Shown: positions 33,027-41,418, numbered from the stretch's first letter. The stretch is DNA of 64,000 bases from JBCBSZ01 sp039185015 (GCA_039185015.1 JBCDAU010000008.1:92151-156150), one strand, 5' to 3'. Notes: generated by a model not told the origin, from the letters alone. Numbers and translations: made by a program.

Positions 33027-35660
33027 GTGGACGGTCCACTCACCGGTCGACGGGTGGCGGGGTACGAGGTCGGCGAGGTCCTCGGCCGGGGTGCCACGGC
33101 GAGCGTCTACCGCGCCCGGCAGGTCCGACTCGGACGCGACGTCGCGATCAAGGTCCTCGACCCGGCCTTCGGCGATCATCCCGAGTACGTCGAGCGCTTC
33201 GAGCGGGAGGGCAGGGCGGCCGCAGCGCTCGACCACCCGTCGATCGTCACGATCCACGAGGCCGGCGAGGTCGACGGCCAGCTCTATCTCGTCATGCGGC
33301 TCGTCGAGGGCACGACGCTGGCGACCCGATTGGAGACCGGTCCCACCCTCGACGCCGACCAGACGGCAGCGCTGCTCCGACCTGTCGCCGAGGCGCTCGA
33401 CCACGCCCACGCCGCCGGTGTCGTCCATCGCGACGTCAAGCCCTCGAACATCTTCCTCGACGAGCGCGGCAACATCTTCCTCGGCGACTTCGGCGTGGCC
33501 GGGCTGATCCACGGCGTCGCCCGCGAGACCGTCGGAGCGGTCGGGACGGCCGACTACATGGCCCCCGAACAGGTCGACGGCGCCCAGGCCGGGCCGGCGG
33601 CGGACGTCTACTCGCTGGGATGCGTGCTCCACGAGTGCGTCACCGGGAGGCCGCCGTTCTCTCGACCGACGTTGCTCGCCACCTTGCGGGCGCAGGTCGA
33701 CGACGACGTCGAGCCGACCGGGGACCGCCGGATCGACACGGTGCTGGCGAAGGCACTCGCGAAGGACCCGGCGGCGAGGCCGGCGAGGGCAGGAGACCTG
33801 ATCGACGAGCTGGTCGGCGTCCCGCCGTCGGGTGTCGCTCCTCCTCGTGCGGACGAGCGCCCCGCTGCGGCGGCGGGCGCGTCCCGTCGGGTCGTCGTCG
33901 CCTCGGTCGCCGCATTGGCGGTCCTGGTCGCCGTGGTCGTGGGCGTCGTGGTCACCCGAGGCGGCGACGAGGAGCCGACCGAGACAGCAGCGGTCGCCAC
34001 GGAGACCACGGACTCCGCTCCGCCGACGTCCGCGCCGGCGCCGGCGACGGAGGCAGGTGTTCCCGCGACCACCGCAGCTGCCGTCGCCGACGCGCCGGTC
34101 AGCGGCCGGACATCGCTCGAGATCGGGCTCGACGCAGCGCTGGAGCGGTTCGACACGCTCAACCCCCACATCGAGCCGTTCAACACCCAGCCCCTGATCG
34201 GCAACGTGCTCCCCGTCCTGTACGAGCTGGACGCCGATCTGGTCTCGACGCCGTCGCTCGCTGCCGCTCCCCCGGTCATCGTGAGCGAGGACCCGCTGGT
34301 GATCGACTACGAGCTGCGCGCCGACGCGGTGTGGGACGACGGCACCCCGATCACTGCCGATGACGCCGTCGCGACCTACGACTACATGCTCTCGCTCGGC
34401 GACGAGCTCGTCGGCCGACAGCCCTACGACTCGATCGGCGCCGTCACCGCCATCGATGCGACCACGATCCGGGTCGAGTACGCCGTGCCCCACTACTCGT
34501 ACTTCCTGTTCCTCTCCGGCAACCATCCCGTGCTCCCGGCCGCCGCTCTGGCCGACCACGCCGCCCTCGGGGGCGTACCCGCCGACTTCCTGGCCGACGA
34601 GATCGGCTTCTCCGGCGGACCGTTCTCGCTCAGCCGGGCCGACGTCGGTGACGGACCCGGCGCGGGGGTCGAGCTGCGGCTCGCTGTCAACCCGGCGTGG
34701 TGGGGCGACCTCCCTGGTCTCGAACGCATCACGATCCGCCACTACAGCGGGCTCGCCGACGCCGTGGCCGCGCTGGAGTCGAGCGACGTCGAGGCCCTCT
34801 ACCTCCGTCGGCCGACGATCGGGACCGCCGACGAGCTCGATGCCCTCGACGGGGTGACCCCGCGACCGGAATCGGTCGGCCCCTCCGCGCTGGCGGTGTT
34901 CACCGAGACCGACCGCCTGGGGGCCGATCCGGCGGTGCGCCAGGCCGTCATGGCAGCGCTCGATCGGACAGCGCTGGCCAGCGCCGTCCTCGGCCCCGCC
35001 GTCGGCGGTGCCGTGGCGCCGCTCGACAGCCTGGCCTGGCAGCCCGAGCACGCGAACGGGCGGGCACCTTTCGCCGGGATGGGAGGTGACCCCGAGGAGG
35101 CGCGGCGCGTCCTGGCCGCGGCAGGCTGGACGCTCGTCGACGGCGACCCGGTCGACCGCTGGGAGCGCGACGGCGAGGAGCTGCGGCTCACGTTGCTGAT
35201 CGAGCGACAGCCGCCGATCGGACAGCTCGGGGCCTCGGTCCCGATCCAGATCGTCAACGACCTGGCGGCCGCGGGGATCGCGGTCGACGCGTTCGCCGAG
35301 GACGCCGACATGTACGCCGTGCGGGCCGCGAGCGGCGACCACGACCTGCGGATCGCCTTCACGCCCACCCAGGCCGACCCGACGGCGAACCTCGTGTTCT
35401 TCGGTGGGGCGGATCGGGCGTTCGGCTACGACGGACCCGCGGCGTCGGCGATCCAGCAGGCGGAGGCCACCATCGACGACGACGCCCGGCTCGCGCTGAT
35501 CGACGAGGCCGAGGCCGATCTCATCGAGACTGGATTCGCCATCCCGCTCTTCCGCTCGGCCGCGCTGACGGTGGTGCCGGACGGGGCGACCGCGCCGGCA
35601 TCGAACGGACGGTTCGGGGGCCCGCTCATCGACCTGCCCGCCTGGGGGTTCGCACCCTGA
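33027..35660 (+). CDS. Ser/Thr kinase receptor with extracellular peptide-binding (SBP_bac_5-like) sensor
   Basis: 877 residues. Kinase ~12-265: glycine loop VLGRGATASVYRA, Lys42 in VAIKVLD, HRDVKPSN (Asp136), DFGVAG (154-156), GTADYMAPEQ. A Pro/Ala-rich segment leads to one TM (~288-310), a Thr/Ala-rich stalk, then from ~360 a solute-binding domain of the oligopeptide/nickel family: DTLNPHI, VTAIDATTIRVEYAVPHYSYFLFLSGNHPVLP, DLRIAFTPTQADPTANLVFF. Kinase inside, sensor outside. PknB-type receptors usually carry PASTA or propeller sensors; an SBP5 sensor is uncommon. Overlaps the STAND-SARP gene by 4 bp (CTGA), implying a joint pathway. Confidence 0.88.
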   Translation: MDGPLTGRRVAGYEVGEVLGRGATASVYRARQVRLGRDVAIKVLDPAFGDHPEYVERFEREGRAAAALDHPSIVTIHEAGEVDGQLYLVMRLVEGTTLATRLETGPTLDADQTAALLRPVAEALDHAHAAGVVHRDVKPSNIFLDERGNIFLGDFGVAGLIHGVARETVGAVGTADYMAPEQVDGAQAGPAADVYSLGCVLHECVTGRPPFSRPTLLATLRAQVDDDVEPTGDRRIDTVLAKALAKDPAARPARAGDLIDELVGVPPSGVAPPRADERPAAAAGASRRVVVASVAALAVLVAVVVGVVVTRGGDEEPTETAAVATETTDSAPPTSAPAPATEAGVPATTAAAVADAPVSGRTSLEIGLDAALERFDTLNPHIEPFNTQPLIGNVLPVLYELDADLVSTPSLAAAPPVIVSEDPLVIDYELRADAVWDDGTPITADDAVATYDYMLSLGDELVGRQPYDSIGAVTAIDATTIRVEYAVPHYSYFLFLSGNHPVLPAAALADHAALGGVPADFLADEIGFSGGPFSLSRADVGDGPGAGVELRLAVNPAWWGDLPGLERITIRHYSGLADAVAALESSDVEALYLRRPTIGTADELDALDGVTPRPESVGPSALAVFTETDRLGADPAVRQAVMAALDRTALASAVLGPAVGGAVAPLDSLAWQPEHANGRAPFAGMGGDPEEARRVLAAAGWTLVDGDPVDRWERDGEELRLTLLIERQPPIGQLGASVPIQIVNDLAAAGIAVDAFAEDADMYAVRAASGDHDLRIAFTPTQADPTANLVFFGGADRAFGYDGPAASAIQQAEATIDDDARLALIDEAEADLIETGFAIPLFRSAALTVVPDGATAPASNGRFGGPLIDLPAWGFAP

Positions 35661-38125
35661 CCAGCTACTCCCCTGCGCTCTGGCGAGCGCCGCGCCTGGA
35701 CGGCCTGATCGATCGGCCCCGCCTCGTCGCGCCCTCGATCACGGCCGCCGAGGTCGTCACCGGCCCGTCGGGGATCGGCAAGACCGCCTACGCGCTCCAG
35801 GCCGCTCGAGGACGGCGTGGTCGTCTCGCCTGGGTCCGCTGCGTCCCCGGAACGGCCTCGGCTGCGGACCTGGTCGCCCTCGCCCATCGGTCGGTCGGGA
35901 TCGAGATCGAGCCGGCGAGCGACGACCCGCTGCTCCTCGCCGGTGATCTGCTGACGCTGCTCGAAGCGGAGGCGACCGTGCTCGTGGTCGACGGACTGCA
36001 CTCGGCTGATCCGCACACCGTCGATCCGCTGCTGGCCGAGACCGTCGCCCTGCTGGATCCCATCTCGTCGATCATCGTCACGTCCCGACCTCGGCCGGCC
36101 GGTCTCATCGGCCGGATCTCCCGGTTCGCCCGGATCGTCGACACCGACGACCTCCGGTTCGATCGTGACGAGACCGAGCGGCTCTTCGTCGAGCGTGCCT
36201 GGCCCGTCGAGGACGTGGACATCTGGCTCGAGCGCAGTGGCGGATGGGCGGTGGCCCTCGACCTGGCGGCAGGCGGAGACGTCCCGGACGGCGCCGATCC
36301 GTCCACGATGCTCGCGACGCTGGTGCGGAACCGGGCCGGCGACGCCTGGGACGACGTGGTCGCCGCGGCGGCGTGCCCGTACCTCACCGACGAGGTCGCG
36401 TCCGCTGTCGGGATCGGGGACGCCTCGGGCGTGGCCGAGCTCGTCCCGGTGAGCACGGCGGCAGGGCGCATCGCGCTGCCGGACGCGCTCCGCGAGGCCA
36501 TCCTCGTCAGCGCCGAGCCTGCCGACGTCGCCGCCGCTCGACGTCGCGCGTTCGACGCGCTGCGGACGGCTGACCCGCTGGCTGCGCTGGAGCTGGCCGT
36601 CGAGTTGGACGAGCTCGACGCCGCGGCGGCGCTCCTCAACGACCTCGTCGGCACGATCTCCGTCGACGCCGCGACGAGTTGGGCGTACCGCCTGCCCCCG
36701 GCGCTCCGGCACCGGCTGCCGCCGGCGGTCACCGGCGGGCGGGCGACGGTGAACCCCGACCTCGCCGAGCTCGAGGCGTCCGAACGACTCGAGCGCGCCA
36801 CCGACGACGAGGAGCGGGCCGCGGCCGCCTTCTCGCTGGCCTCGGTGCGCACGGCGCAGGCCCAGCTCGACGACGCCGCCGACCTGCTGGACCGAGCCCT
36901 GGCGCTGACGGCCGAGCCGTCGCTGCGGTCCCGGGTGCAGCGCCTGCAGTCGTTGGTGCGCTGGTGGCAGGGCGATCTCGGTGGTGCTCGGGCGTCGATG
37001 GCCGACGATGCCGACTCGGACTGGTCCGCCTTCGTCGCGGCGATGATCGCCCTCGCCGAGCACGACGACGAGCGGGCGGCCGAGGCCGCCGGCCGATCGG
37101 TCGACACCGACGGTCCGACGGCATTGGGGATGGCGGCCGCGGCCCTCGTCGGGGCCGTGCGGGGCGATGCGGCGGGCGCGCTCGAGATGGCGGAGGCCGC
37201 CTGGGAGCGGTCGGTCGACGTCGGCGGCTTCGAGCTCGGCGCATCGGGCGTGACGTTCGTCTGGCTACGAACCGCCACAGGCGACCGCGAGGGCGCCCGC
37301 TCACTGGCCCGCGAGGTCGAGGCCCGGGTCGGACCGCGTGATCCCTTCGCCCGAGCCGGCATCGCCATGGCCCGGGCGGTGCTGGCCGCCGACGATCCCG
37401 ACGACGGAGGCCGCGCCGAACGGCGCCGGCGGGCGATCCGAGCGACCGGCTTCGCCGCCGTCGAGGCGGTGTTCGAGCGGCTCCGAGGCGACGGCGATGC
37501 GTCCGACGGTGGGCTGCGGGTCGAGCTGCTCGGCGACGGTGCGATCCACATCGACGGGGTCGCGCTCGACACCGCGACCTGGAAGTCGCGCAAGGCGGTG
37601 GAGGTCGTCCGCTACCTCGCCGTCCGGAGAGGGTCGTGCCGACGGGAGGAGATCATCGAGGCCATCTGGCCGGATCGGGCCCCCGACAAGGGCCGGGCGC
37701 TGCTGCGCAACGCCCTGAGCGAGGTGCGGACCGGGTTGGAGCCGCAGCGGCAGGCCGGCGAGGAGTCCCGGTTCGTGTTCGCTGATCGGGAGGTCGTCCG
37801 CCTCGCGGCCCGCACCGAACTCGACGACGTCGACGACGTCGACTCCGGGACGGCGCTCCGGCTGCTCACTCCCGGCGTGGCCGCCGATCTCGACGCGGAC
37901 TGGGCCTCGGAGCTGGCACGGACCCGGGAGCGCCTGCTCGCCGAGCACGCCGACCGTGTCCGCCGGGAGGCCGACCATCCCGACCGGCGCCTCGCGCTGG
38001 ACGTGCTCGTCGACCTCGAGCCGTGGAACCGGGACATCGTCGACGAGCTGATCCAGCTCCTGCGTGACACGGGCGACGACGCCGGCGCCGCAGCCGTCGA
38101 GCGCCGTTGGTTCGAGGACGAGTAG
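35657..38125 (+). CDS. STAND ATPase with C-terminal SARP-type wHTH/BTAD module (probable CTG start)
   Basis: 822 residues if started at CTG 35657. The frame has no ATG, GTG or TTG between the kinase stop and Walker A (GPSGIGKT, ~36-43), which is essential, so a CTG overlapping the kinase TGA (CTGA) with GGGGG 8 bases before it is the best start. Walker B is VLVVDGLH; the middle is helical TPR-like repeats as in MalT. The C-terminus (from ~610) is an OmpR-like winged helix (LLGDGAIHIDG, RKAVEVVRYLAVRRG, IIEAIWPD, LLRNALSEVRTGLEP) plus a BTAD-like helical end. Likely a transcription activator signalled by the kinase. Confidence 0.82.
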   Translation: MTSYSPALWRAPRLDGLIDRPRLVAPSITAAEVVTGPSGIGKTAYALQAARGRRGRLAWVRCVPGTASAADLVALAHRSVGIEIEPASDDPLLLAGDLLTLLEAEATVLVVDGLHSADPHTVDPLLAETVALLDPISSIIVTSRPRPAGLIGRISRFARIVDTDDLRFDRDETERLFVERAWPVEDVDIWLERSGGWAVALDLAAGGDVPDGADPSTMLATLVRNRAGDAWDDVVAAAACPYLTDEVASAVGIGDASGVAELVPVSTAAGRIALPDALREAILVSAEPADVAAARRRAFDALRTADPLAALELAVELDELDAAAALLNDLVGTISVDAATSWAYRLPPALRHRLPPAVTGGRATVNPDLAELEASERLERATDDEERAAAAFSLASVRTAQAQLDDAADLLDRALALTAEPSLRSRVQRLQSLVRWWQGDLGGARASMADDADSDWSAFVAAMIALAEHDDERAAEAAGRSVDTDGPTALGMAAAALVGAVRGDAAGALEMAEAAWERSVDVGGFELGASGVTFVWLRTATGDREGARSLAREVEARVGPRDPFARAGIAMARAVLAADDPDDGGRAERRRRAIRATGFAAVEAVFERLRGDGDASDGGLRVELLGDGAIHIDGVALDTATWKSRKAVEVVRYLAVRRGSCRREEIIEAIWPDRAPDKGRALLRNALSEVRTGLEPQRQAGEESRFVFADREVVRLAARTELDDVDDVDSGTALRLLTPGVAADLDADWASELARTRERLLAEHADRVRREADHPDRRLALDVLVDLEPWNRDIVDELIQLLRDTGDDAGAAAVERRWFEDE

Positions 38126-38167
38126 CCGACCTCCCTCCCTCGCCGGACAGACCTCCGGACGCGCCGA

Positions 38168-38197
38168 CGGGGCGCACGCCCGCAGACGTGCGCCCCG
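38168..38197. terminator. bidirectional hairpin terminator
   Basis: CGGGGCGCACG, 8-base loop CCCGCAGA, then CGTGCGCCCCG: an 11-bp perfect stem between the convergent STAND-SARP and secreted-protein genes. No T-tract. Nearly identical in sequence to the hairpin at 39545-39578. Confidence 0.65.
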
Positions 38198-38212
38198 CTC
38201 ATTCGGTCGTCG

Positions 38213-38803
38213 TCAGTCGCTGCGGACGAGCAGGTCGGCACGCTCGAGCCCCCACTCCTCGGCGCAGGCGAGGTGCTGGTCGGTGAGCGATGCCGCATCG
38301 AGCTCGGTCAGGCACGGGTCGAGGGTCGGACCGGACGGCAGGGCCATGGCGGCCATGCACACCGGGTCGAGGCCGATCGGGGCGGTGGTCGTGTCGAACG
38401 CGGCGACGGCGAAGCTGACGTCCTTCACGACCCGGACCATGACCCGGTCGCTGCCGGAGCACGGCACGCCCTCGAGACCGGAACGGTCGATCGTCACCCA
38501 GTAGTCGCCGGGACCGACGTCGACGCTCGCCGGCCCGTTGGCACGAGTGCGACCGGCCACAGCCCCGCCGTCGCCGCCGATGGGCTCGATCCGGAAGGGC
38601 ACGTCGCCCAGCCTCGACGAGCCGGCGCCGAGGTCGCCGACCTGCAGGGCGTCGACGACCACCGTCCCGGTGTCTTCGGTCTCGGTGGCGGCGCCGCCGT
38701 CGGCTGCGGCGAGGGCCACCGTGGCGACGATGAGGACGAGGGCGGCTGCGATCCCCTTGTGGATGGCCCTGTCGATGATCTCGTTGTCGGTGAAGCTGCG
38801 CAT
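38213..38803 (-). CDS. secreted/membrane-anchored protein A (paralogue family of 33-41 kb)
   Basis: 196 residues: MRSFTDNEIIDRAIHKG, then a hydrophobic signal/anchor (IAAALVLIVATVALAAADG), then a beta-rich extracellular part. Shared with the next gene: VVVDALQVGDL, FRIEPIG, SVDVGPGDYWVTIDRSGLEGVPCSGSDRVMVRV, DPVCM, LPSGPTLDPC and CAEEWGLE. Conserved cysteines suggest disulfides. The PGDYWVTID pattern resembles transthyretin/Cna-B-like beta-sandwiches, but I do not recognise a family. Has the triple-repeat element upstream. Confidence 0.75.
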   Translation of the reverse strand: MRSFTDNEIIDRAIHKGIAAALVLIVATVALAAADGGAATETEDTGTVVVDALQVGDLGAGSSRLGDVPFRIEPIGGDGGAVAGRTRANGPASVDVGPGDYWVTIDRSGLEGVPCSGSDRVMVRVVKDVSFAVAAFDTTTAPIGLDPVCMAAMALPSGPTLDPCLTELDAASLTDQHLACAEEWGLERADLLVRSD

Positions 38804-38844
38804 CGGACTGTCTCCCGGTGTCGGTGATTGGTGCTGTGCGGTGA

Positions 38845-38877
38845 TCGTCAGCGACGACCGTCAGAGCTCCGCAAGAG
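38845..38877 (-). promoter_or_regulatory. triple direct-repeat element upstream of protein A
   Basis: Read on the minus strand: CTCTTGCGG, 2 bases, CTCTGACGG, 4 bases, CGCTGACGA (starts 11 and 13 bp apart). The last repeat ends 41 bp before the start codon. Layout identical to the elements at 39487 and 40618. Confidence 0.75.
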
Positions 38878-38882
38878 CCCCG

Positions 38883-39455
38883 TCAGTTCGTGCCGACGAC
38901 CAGGTCGGCGAGGTCGAGGCCCCACTCGGCGGCGCAGGTCAGGTGCAGCTCACCGAGGGACTCCAGGTCTCGCTCGGCGACGCACGGCTCGAGGATCGGG
39001 CCCGACGGGAACGACATGACGCCCATGCAGATCGGATCGAAGCCGATCGGGGCGGAGGTGGTGACGAAGGCGACCACGGCGAGGGTGTCGTCGTGGTCGA
39101 CCCGGACCATGACCCGGTCGCTGCCGGAGCACGGCACGCCGCCGAGGTCGGTTCGGTCGACGGTCACCCAGTAGTCCCCCGGGGCGACGTCGACGCTCGC
39201 CGAGCGGCCGGTTCGGGTCTGGCCGACGACCGGGTCGGCAGGGGCGTCGACGGCCTCGATCCGGAAGCCGATGTCGTCGAGCTGTGAGGCGCGACTGGCC
39301 AGGTCGTCGACCTGCAGGGCGTCGATGACGATCGTGGCCGGTCGGTCGTCGTCCCCGGCGGCGCCGTCGACGACGGCGCCGAGCGCTGCGGCCACCAGGA
39401 CGATGATGATCGTGGCGGCGATGCCCTTGCGGATGGTGGTGGTGAGGTTGCGCAT
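38883..39455 (-). CDS. secreted/membrane-anchored protein B, paralogue of protein A
   Basis: 190 residues from ATG 39455, which has GGGAGA 7 bases upstream as in both relatives. MRNLTTTIRKGIAATIIIVLVAAALGAV is the signal/anchor. The extracellular part parallels protein A almost block for block: IVIDALQVDDL, DIGFRIEAVD, SVDVAPGDYWVTVDRTDLGGVPCSGSDRVMVRV, IGFDPICMGVMSFPSGPILEPC, CAAEWGLDLADL. The longer frame to 39524 overlaps the promoter repeats and is rejected. Function unknown; likely a recent tandem duplicate. Confidence 0.75.
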   Translation of the reverse strand: MRNLTTTIRKGIAATIIIVLVAAALGAVVDGAAGDDDRPATIVIDALQVDDLASRASQLDDIGFRIEAVDAPADPVVGQTRTGRSASVDVAPGDYWVTVDRTDLGGVPCSGSDRVMVRVDHDDTLAVVAFVTTSAPIGFDPICMGVMSFPSGPILEPCVAERDLESLGELHLTCAAEWGLDLADLVVGTN

Positions 39456-39486
39456 CGGACGGTCTCCCTGAGTCGGTGTGGCGTCA

Positions 39487-39519
39487 TCGTCAGAGACGAC
39501 CGTCAGAGCGCCGCAAGAG
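39487..39519 (-). promoter_or_regulatory. triple direct-repeat element upstream of protein B
   Basis: Minus strand: CTCTTGCGG, 2 bases, CTCTGACGG, 4 bases, CTCTGACGA. Ends 31 bp before the start codon. SARP regulators bind heptameric direct repeats about 11 bp apart (established knowledge), and a SARP-like gene lies 1.4 kb away. Confidence 0.75.
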
Positions 39520-39544
39520 ACCACGACGCGACCCCGGGCGCGCC

Positions 39545-39578
39545 CGAGGGGCGCACGCCGGCAGACGTGCGCCCCTCG
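39545..39578. terminator. hairpin terminator after protein C gene
   Basis: CGAGGGGCGCACG, loop CCGGCAGA, then CGTGCGCCCCTCG: a perfect 13-bp stem just downstream of the stop at 39595 on the minus strand. Core and loop match the 38168-38197 hairpin, consistent with duplication of gene plus terminator. Confidence 0.65.
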
Positions 39579-39594
39579 GTTCGGACCCGGATGG

Positions 39595-40572
39595 TCACCG
39601 GGCCGTGCGGTACTCCACGCCGACGCAGCTCTTCCCGTAGGAGAGATCGCCGGCGCCGACCTGATCCTTGAAGTGGGCGGTCACGACGGCCTGACCGTTC
39701 TCCGGCACCGTGACTTCGGCGGTGTACTGCCCGACGCAGTCGGGATCCTCGAACTTCGACCCGTCGATGGTGACCACGTACTTCCCGGGTGCGGTCGGCG
39801 TCAGCGCGGCCAGCGCGCCGTGCTCCGCGTCGATCGTCTCGCCGTGGATCGTCGTGCCCGTCTCGACGGAGGTGATCGTGAACGCCAGCCCCACCTGGAC
39901 ACCGGGCGTCACGGCCGCCCGGCTGCCGACGTAGGTGCCGTGGACGATGACTCCCACGGGCACCTCGTCGGGGGCCTCGGCTGCCGGCTGCCGCTCGTCG
40001 GCCCCACCGTCGGCCTGGTCCTCGCTGTCGTCGTCGGCGTCGTTCGCCGCGTCGACCGGGGCCGGCGGACGGGGCGGGTCGCCCTCGACCTCGGGCGGGA
40101 GGCCGACCTCGATCTCGTTGCCGTTCGGGCGGACCAGGTCGTTGCCGTAGACCGACGGTGCCACGACGGTCATGCCGGCGGCGACGGCCGTGGTGGCGGC
40201 GAGCGTGCCGCCGAGGGCCCACTTCAGGGCGGTGCGCTTGCGGCCGGTGCGGGTGCTGTCCTCCCGCCACCGCTGTTCGGCCTTGGCCCGGATCCGGTCG
40301 GCGGACTCCTGAGCCTTCTGGGCTCGGCGTTCGATCCGCTTGGCTCGCTTGGGGCGGCCGGCGGCGCGGTACTCCTCGGCACGCCGGGCGAGGCGCTCGG
40401 CCTCGGCCTGCTTCCGTTGGGCGGACGTGATCTGCTTGCGGTAGCGGCGGTCGTGGATCTTCTGGGACTTCGCGGTGACGGCGAGGCGCTCCTTGGCGTG
40501 CCCGGCCCGCCACTGGATCTGCTCCTGGCTGTCGATGGTGTCGGTGTTGAACTCGGTGATCCGGTTCGGCAT
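39595..40572 (-). CDS. membrane-anchored protein C, larger relative with coiled-coil cytoplasmic part
   Basis: 325 residues from ATG 40572. Residues ~25-120 are highly charged and helical (KQAEAERLARRAEEYRAAG, probable coiled coil, cytoplasmic). One TM follows (ALKWALGGTLAATTAVAAGMTVVAP), then an acidic Pro-rich spacer and a C-terminal domain of the same type as proteins A and B (FTITSVETGTTIHGET, TAPGKYVVTIDGSKFEDPDCVGQ, SYGKSCVGVEY). The leader (CAGGGAGAC..CCGATG) and the triple-repeat element are shared. Possibly an assembly or envelope factor; function unknown. Confidence 0.72.
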   Translation of the reverse strand: MPNRITEFNTDTIDSQEQIQWRAGHAKERLAVTAKSQKIHDRRYRKQITSAQRKQAEAERLARRAEEYRAAGRPKRAKRIERRAQKAQESADRIRAKAEQRWREDSTRTGRKRTALKWALGGTLAATTAVAAGMTVVAPSVYGNDLVRPNGNEIEVGLPPEVEGDPPRPPAPVDAANDADDDSEDQADGGADERQPAAEAPDEVPVGVIVHGTYVGSRAAVTPGVQVGLAFTITSVETGTTIHGETIDAEHGALAALTPTAPGKYVVTIDGSKFEDPDCVGQYTAEVTVPENGQAVVTAHFKDQVGAGDLSYGKSCVGVEYRTAR

Positions 40573-40617
40573 CGGTCCGTCTCCCTGGTGATGAGTGCGT
40601 GTCGTGGACTGCACGCA

Positions 40618-40650
40618 TCGTCGGAGGCAACCGTCAGAGCACCGTCAGAG
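40618..40650 (-). promoter_or_regulatory. triple direct-repeat element upstream of protein C
   Basis: Minus strand: CTCTGACGG, 2 bases, CTCTGACGG, 4 bases, CTCCGACGA. Ends 45 bp before the protein C start. It lies in the divergent region and could also serve the plus-strand gene at 40776. Confidence 0.72.
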
Positions 40651-40775
40651 CCCCGACCGGCGTCCGGTGTCCCCGGCTCCCGGGGATGTCCCCGATGCCG
40701 CGACGACCGGGCGTTCCTACCGTCCGCGTTCGACGGGGGCAGAACAGCCCTTGCGAACGGGGAAGGGTGGACGCC

Positions 40776-41414
40776 ATGTTCACGGCAGGTGGGGTGGCGG
40801 GCCTGGTGCTCGCTCTGGGGGCAGGGGTCGCCGTCCTGGCGGCCGTGATGGTGCGGGGCCGCTGGCGGCGCTACGCACCGGTGGTGGCGGCAGGGGCGCT
40901 GGTGTTCCAGCTGGTCCACGTGCTCGAGCACGGGCTGCAGGTGGCGGTGTGGGCCGGCGAACCGGGCGCCCGGCCGTGGATCTCGCCGTGGGCGGCCGAG
41001 ACGGCGACGGGGGTCGGGCACTGGTGCTCGATCCTGGCGCCGGCATCGAGCCCGAACCCGCTCGGGACCGAGCTGTTGCACCTGTACGGCAACGTCATCT
41101 TCCTCGCCGGACTCGTCGTGCTGACGGGCCTCCCCCGTCTGGCCGACCACCGCCTCGCCAGGACGGCGATGCTGATCCAGGCGGCGCACGTGGCCGAGCA
41201 CGTGGTGCTGTCGACGACCCTGGTGACGACGGGGACGGCCTACGGCCTGTCGACCCAGCTCGACCAGGTACTGCCCGTCGGTGCCAGCACGACCCGGGTG
41301 CTGTTCCACTTCGGGATCAACGCGGTGGCGACCGTCTACGCCGTGCTCGCGGTGCGCCGAGCCGGTTGGCGCCGTTGGTCCGAGGCGCTGCGCCCAGCGC
41401 TCGCGGTCGGCTGA
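40776..41414 (+). CDS. polytopic membrane protein with His-rich TM segments, unknown function
   Basis: 212 residues from ATG 40776 (GAAGGG Shine-Dalgarno). About five hydrophobic segments. Two of them carry paired histidines, LVHVLEHGLQ and AAHVAEHVVL, and LFHFGINAV ends the series; such in-membrane His pairs often bind heme or metals, but I do not recognise the family. A longer frame begins at 40599 but is GC-rich filler. Divergent from protein C across the triple repeat; convergent with the MazF-type gene, 4 bp apart. Confidence 0.72.
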   Translation: MFTAGGVAGLVLALGAGVAVLAAVMVRGRWRRYAPVVAAGALVFQLVHVLEHGLQVAVWAGEPGARPWISPWAAETATGVGHWCSILAPASSPNPLGTELLHLYGNVIFLAGLVVLTGLPRLADHRLARTAMLIQAAHVAEHVVLSTTLVTTGTAYGLSTQLDQVLPVGASTTRVLFHFGINAVATVYAVLAVRRAGWRRWSEALRPALAVG

Positions 41415-41418
41415 GGGA

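Noticed and set aside
33009..35342. 777-codon minus-strand frame opposite the kinase
   Set aside because: Low-complexity shadow of the kinase/SBP gene; no motif or plausible start signal.
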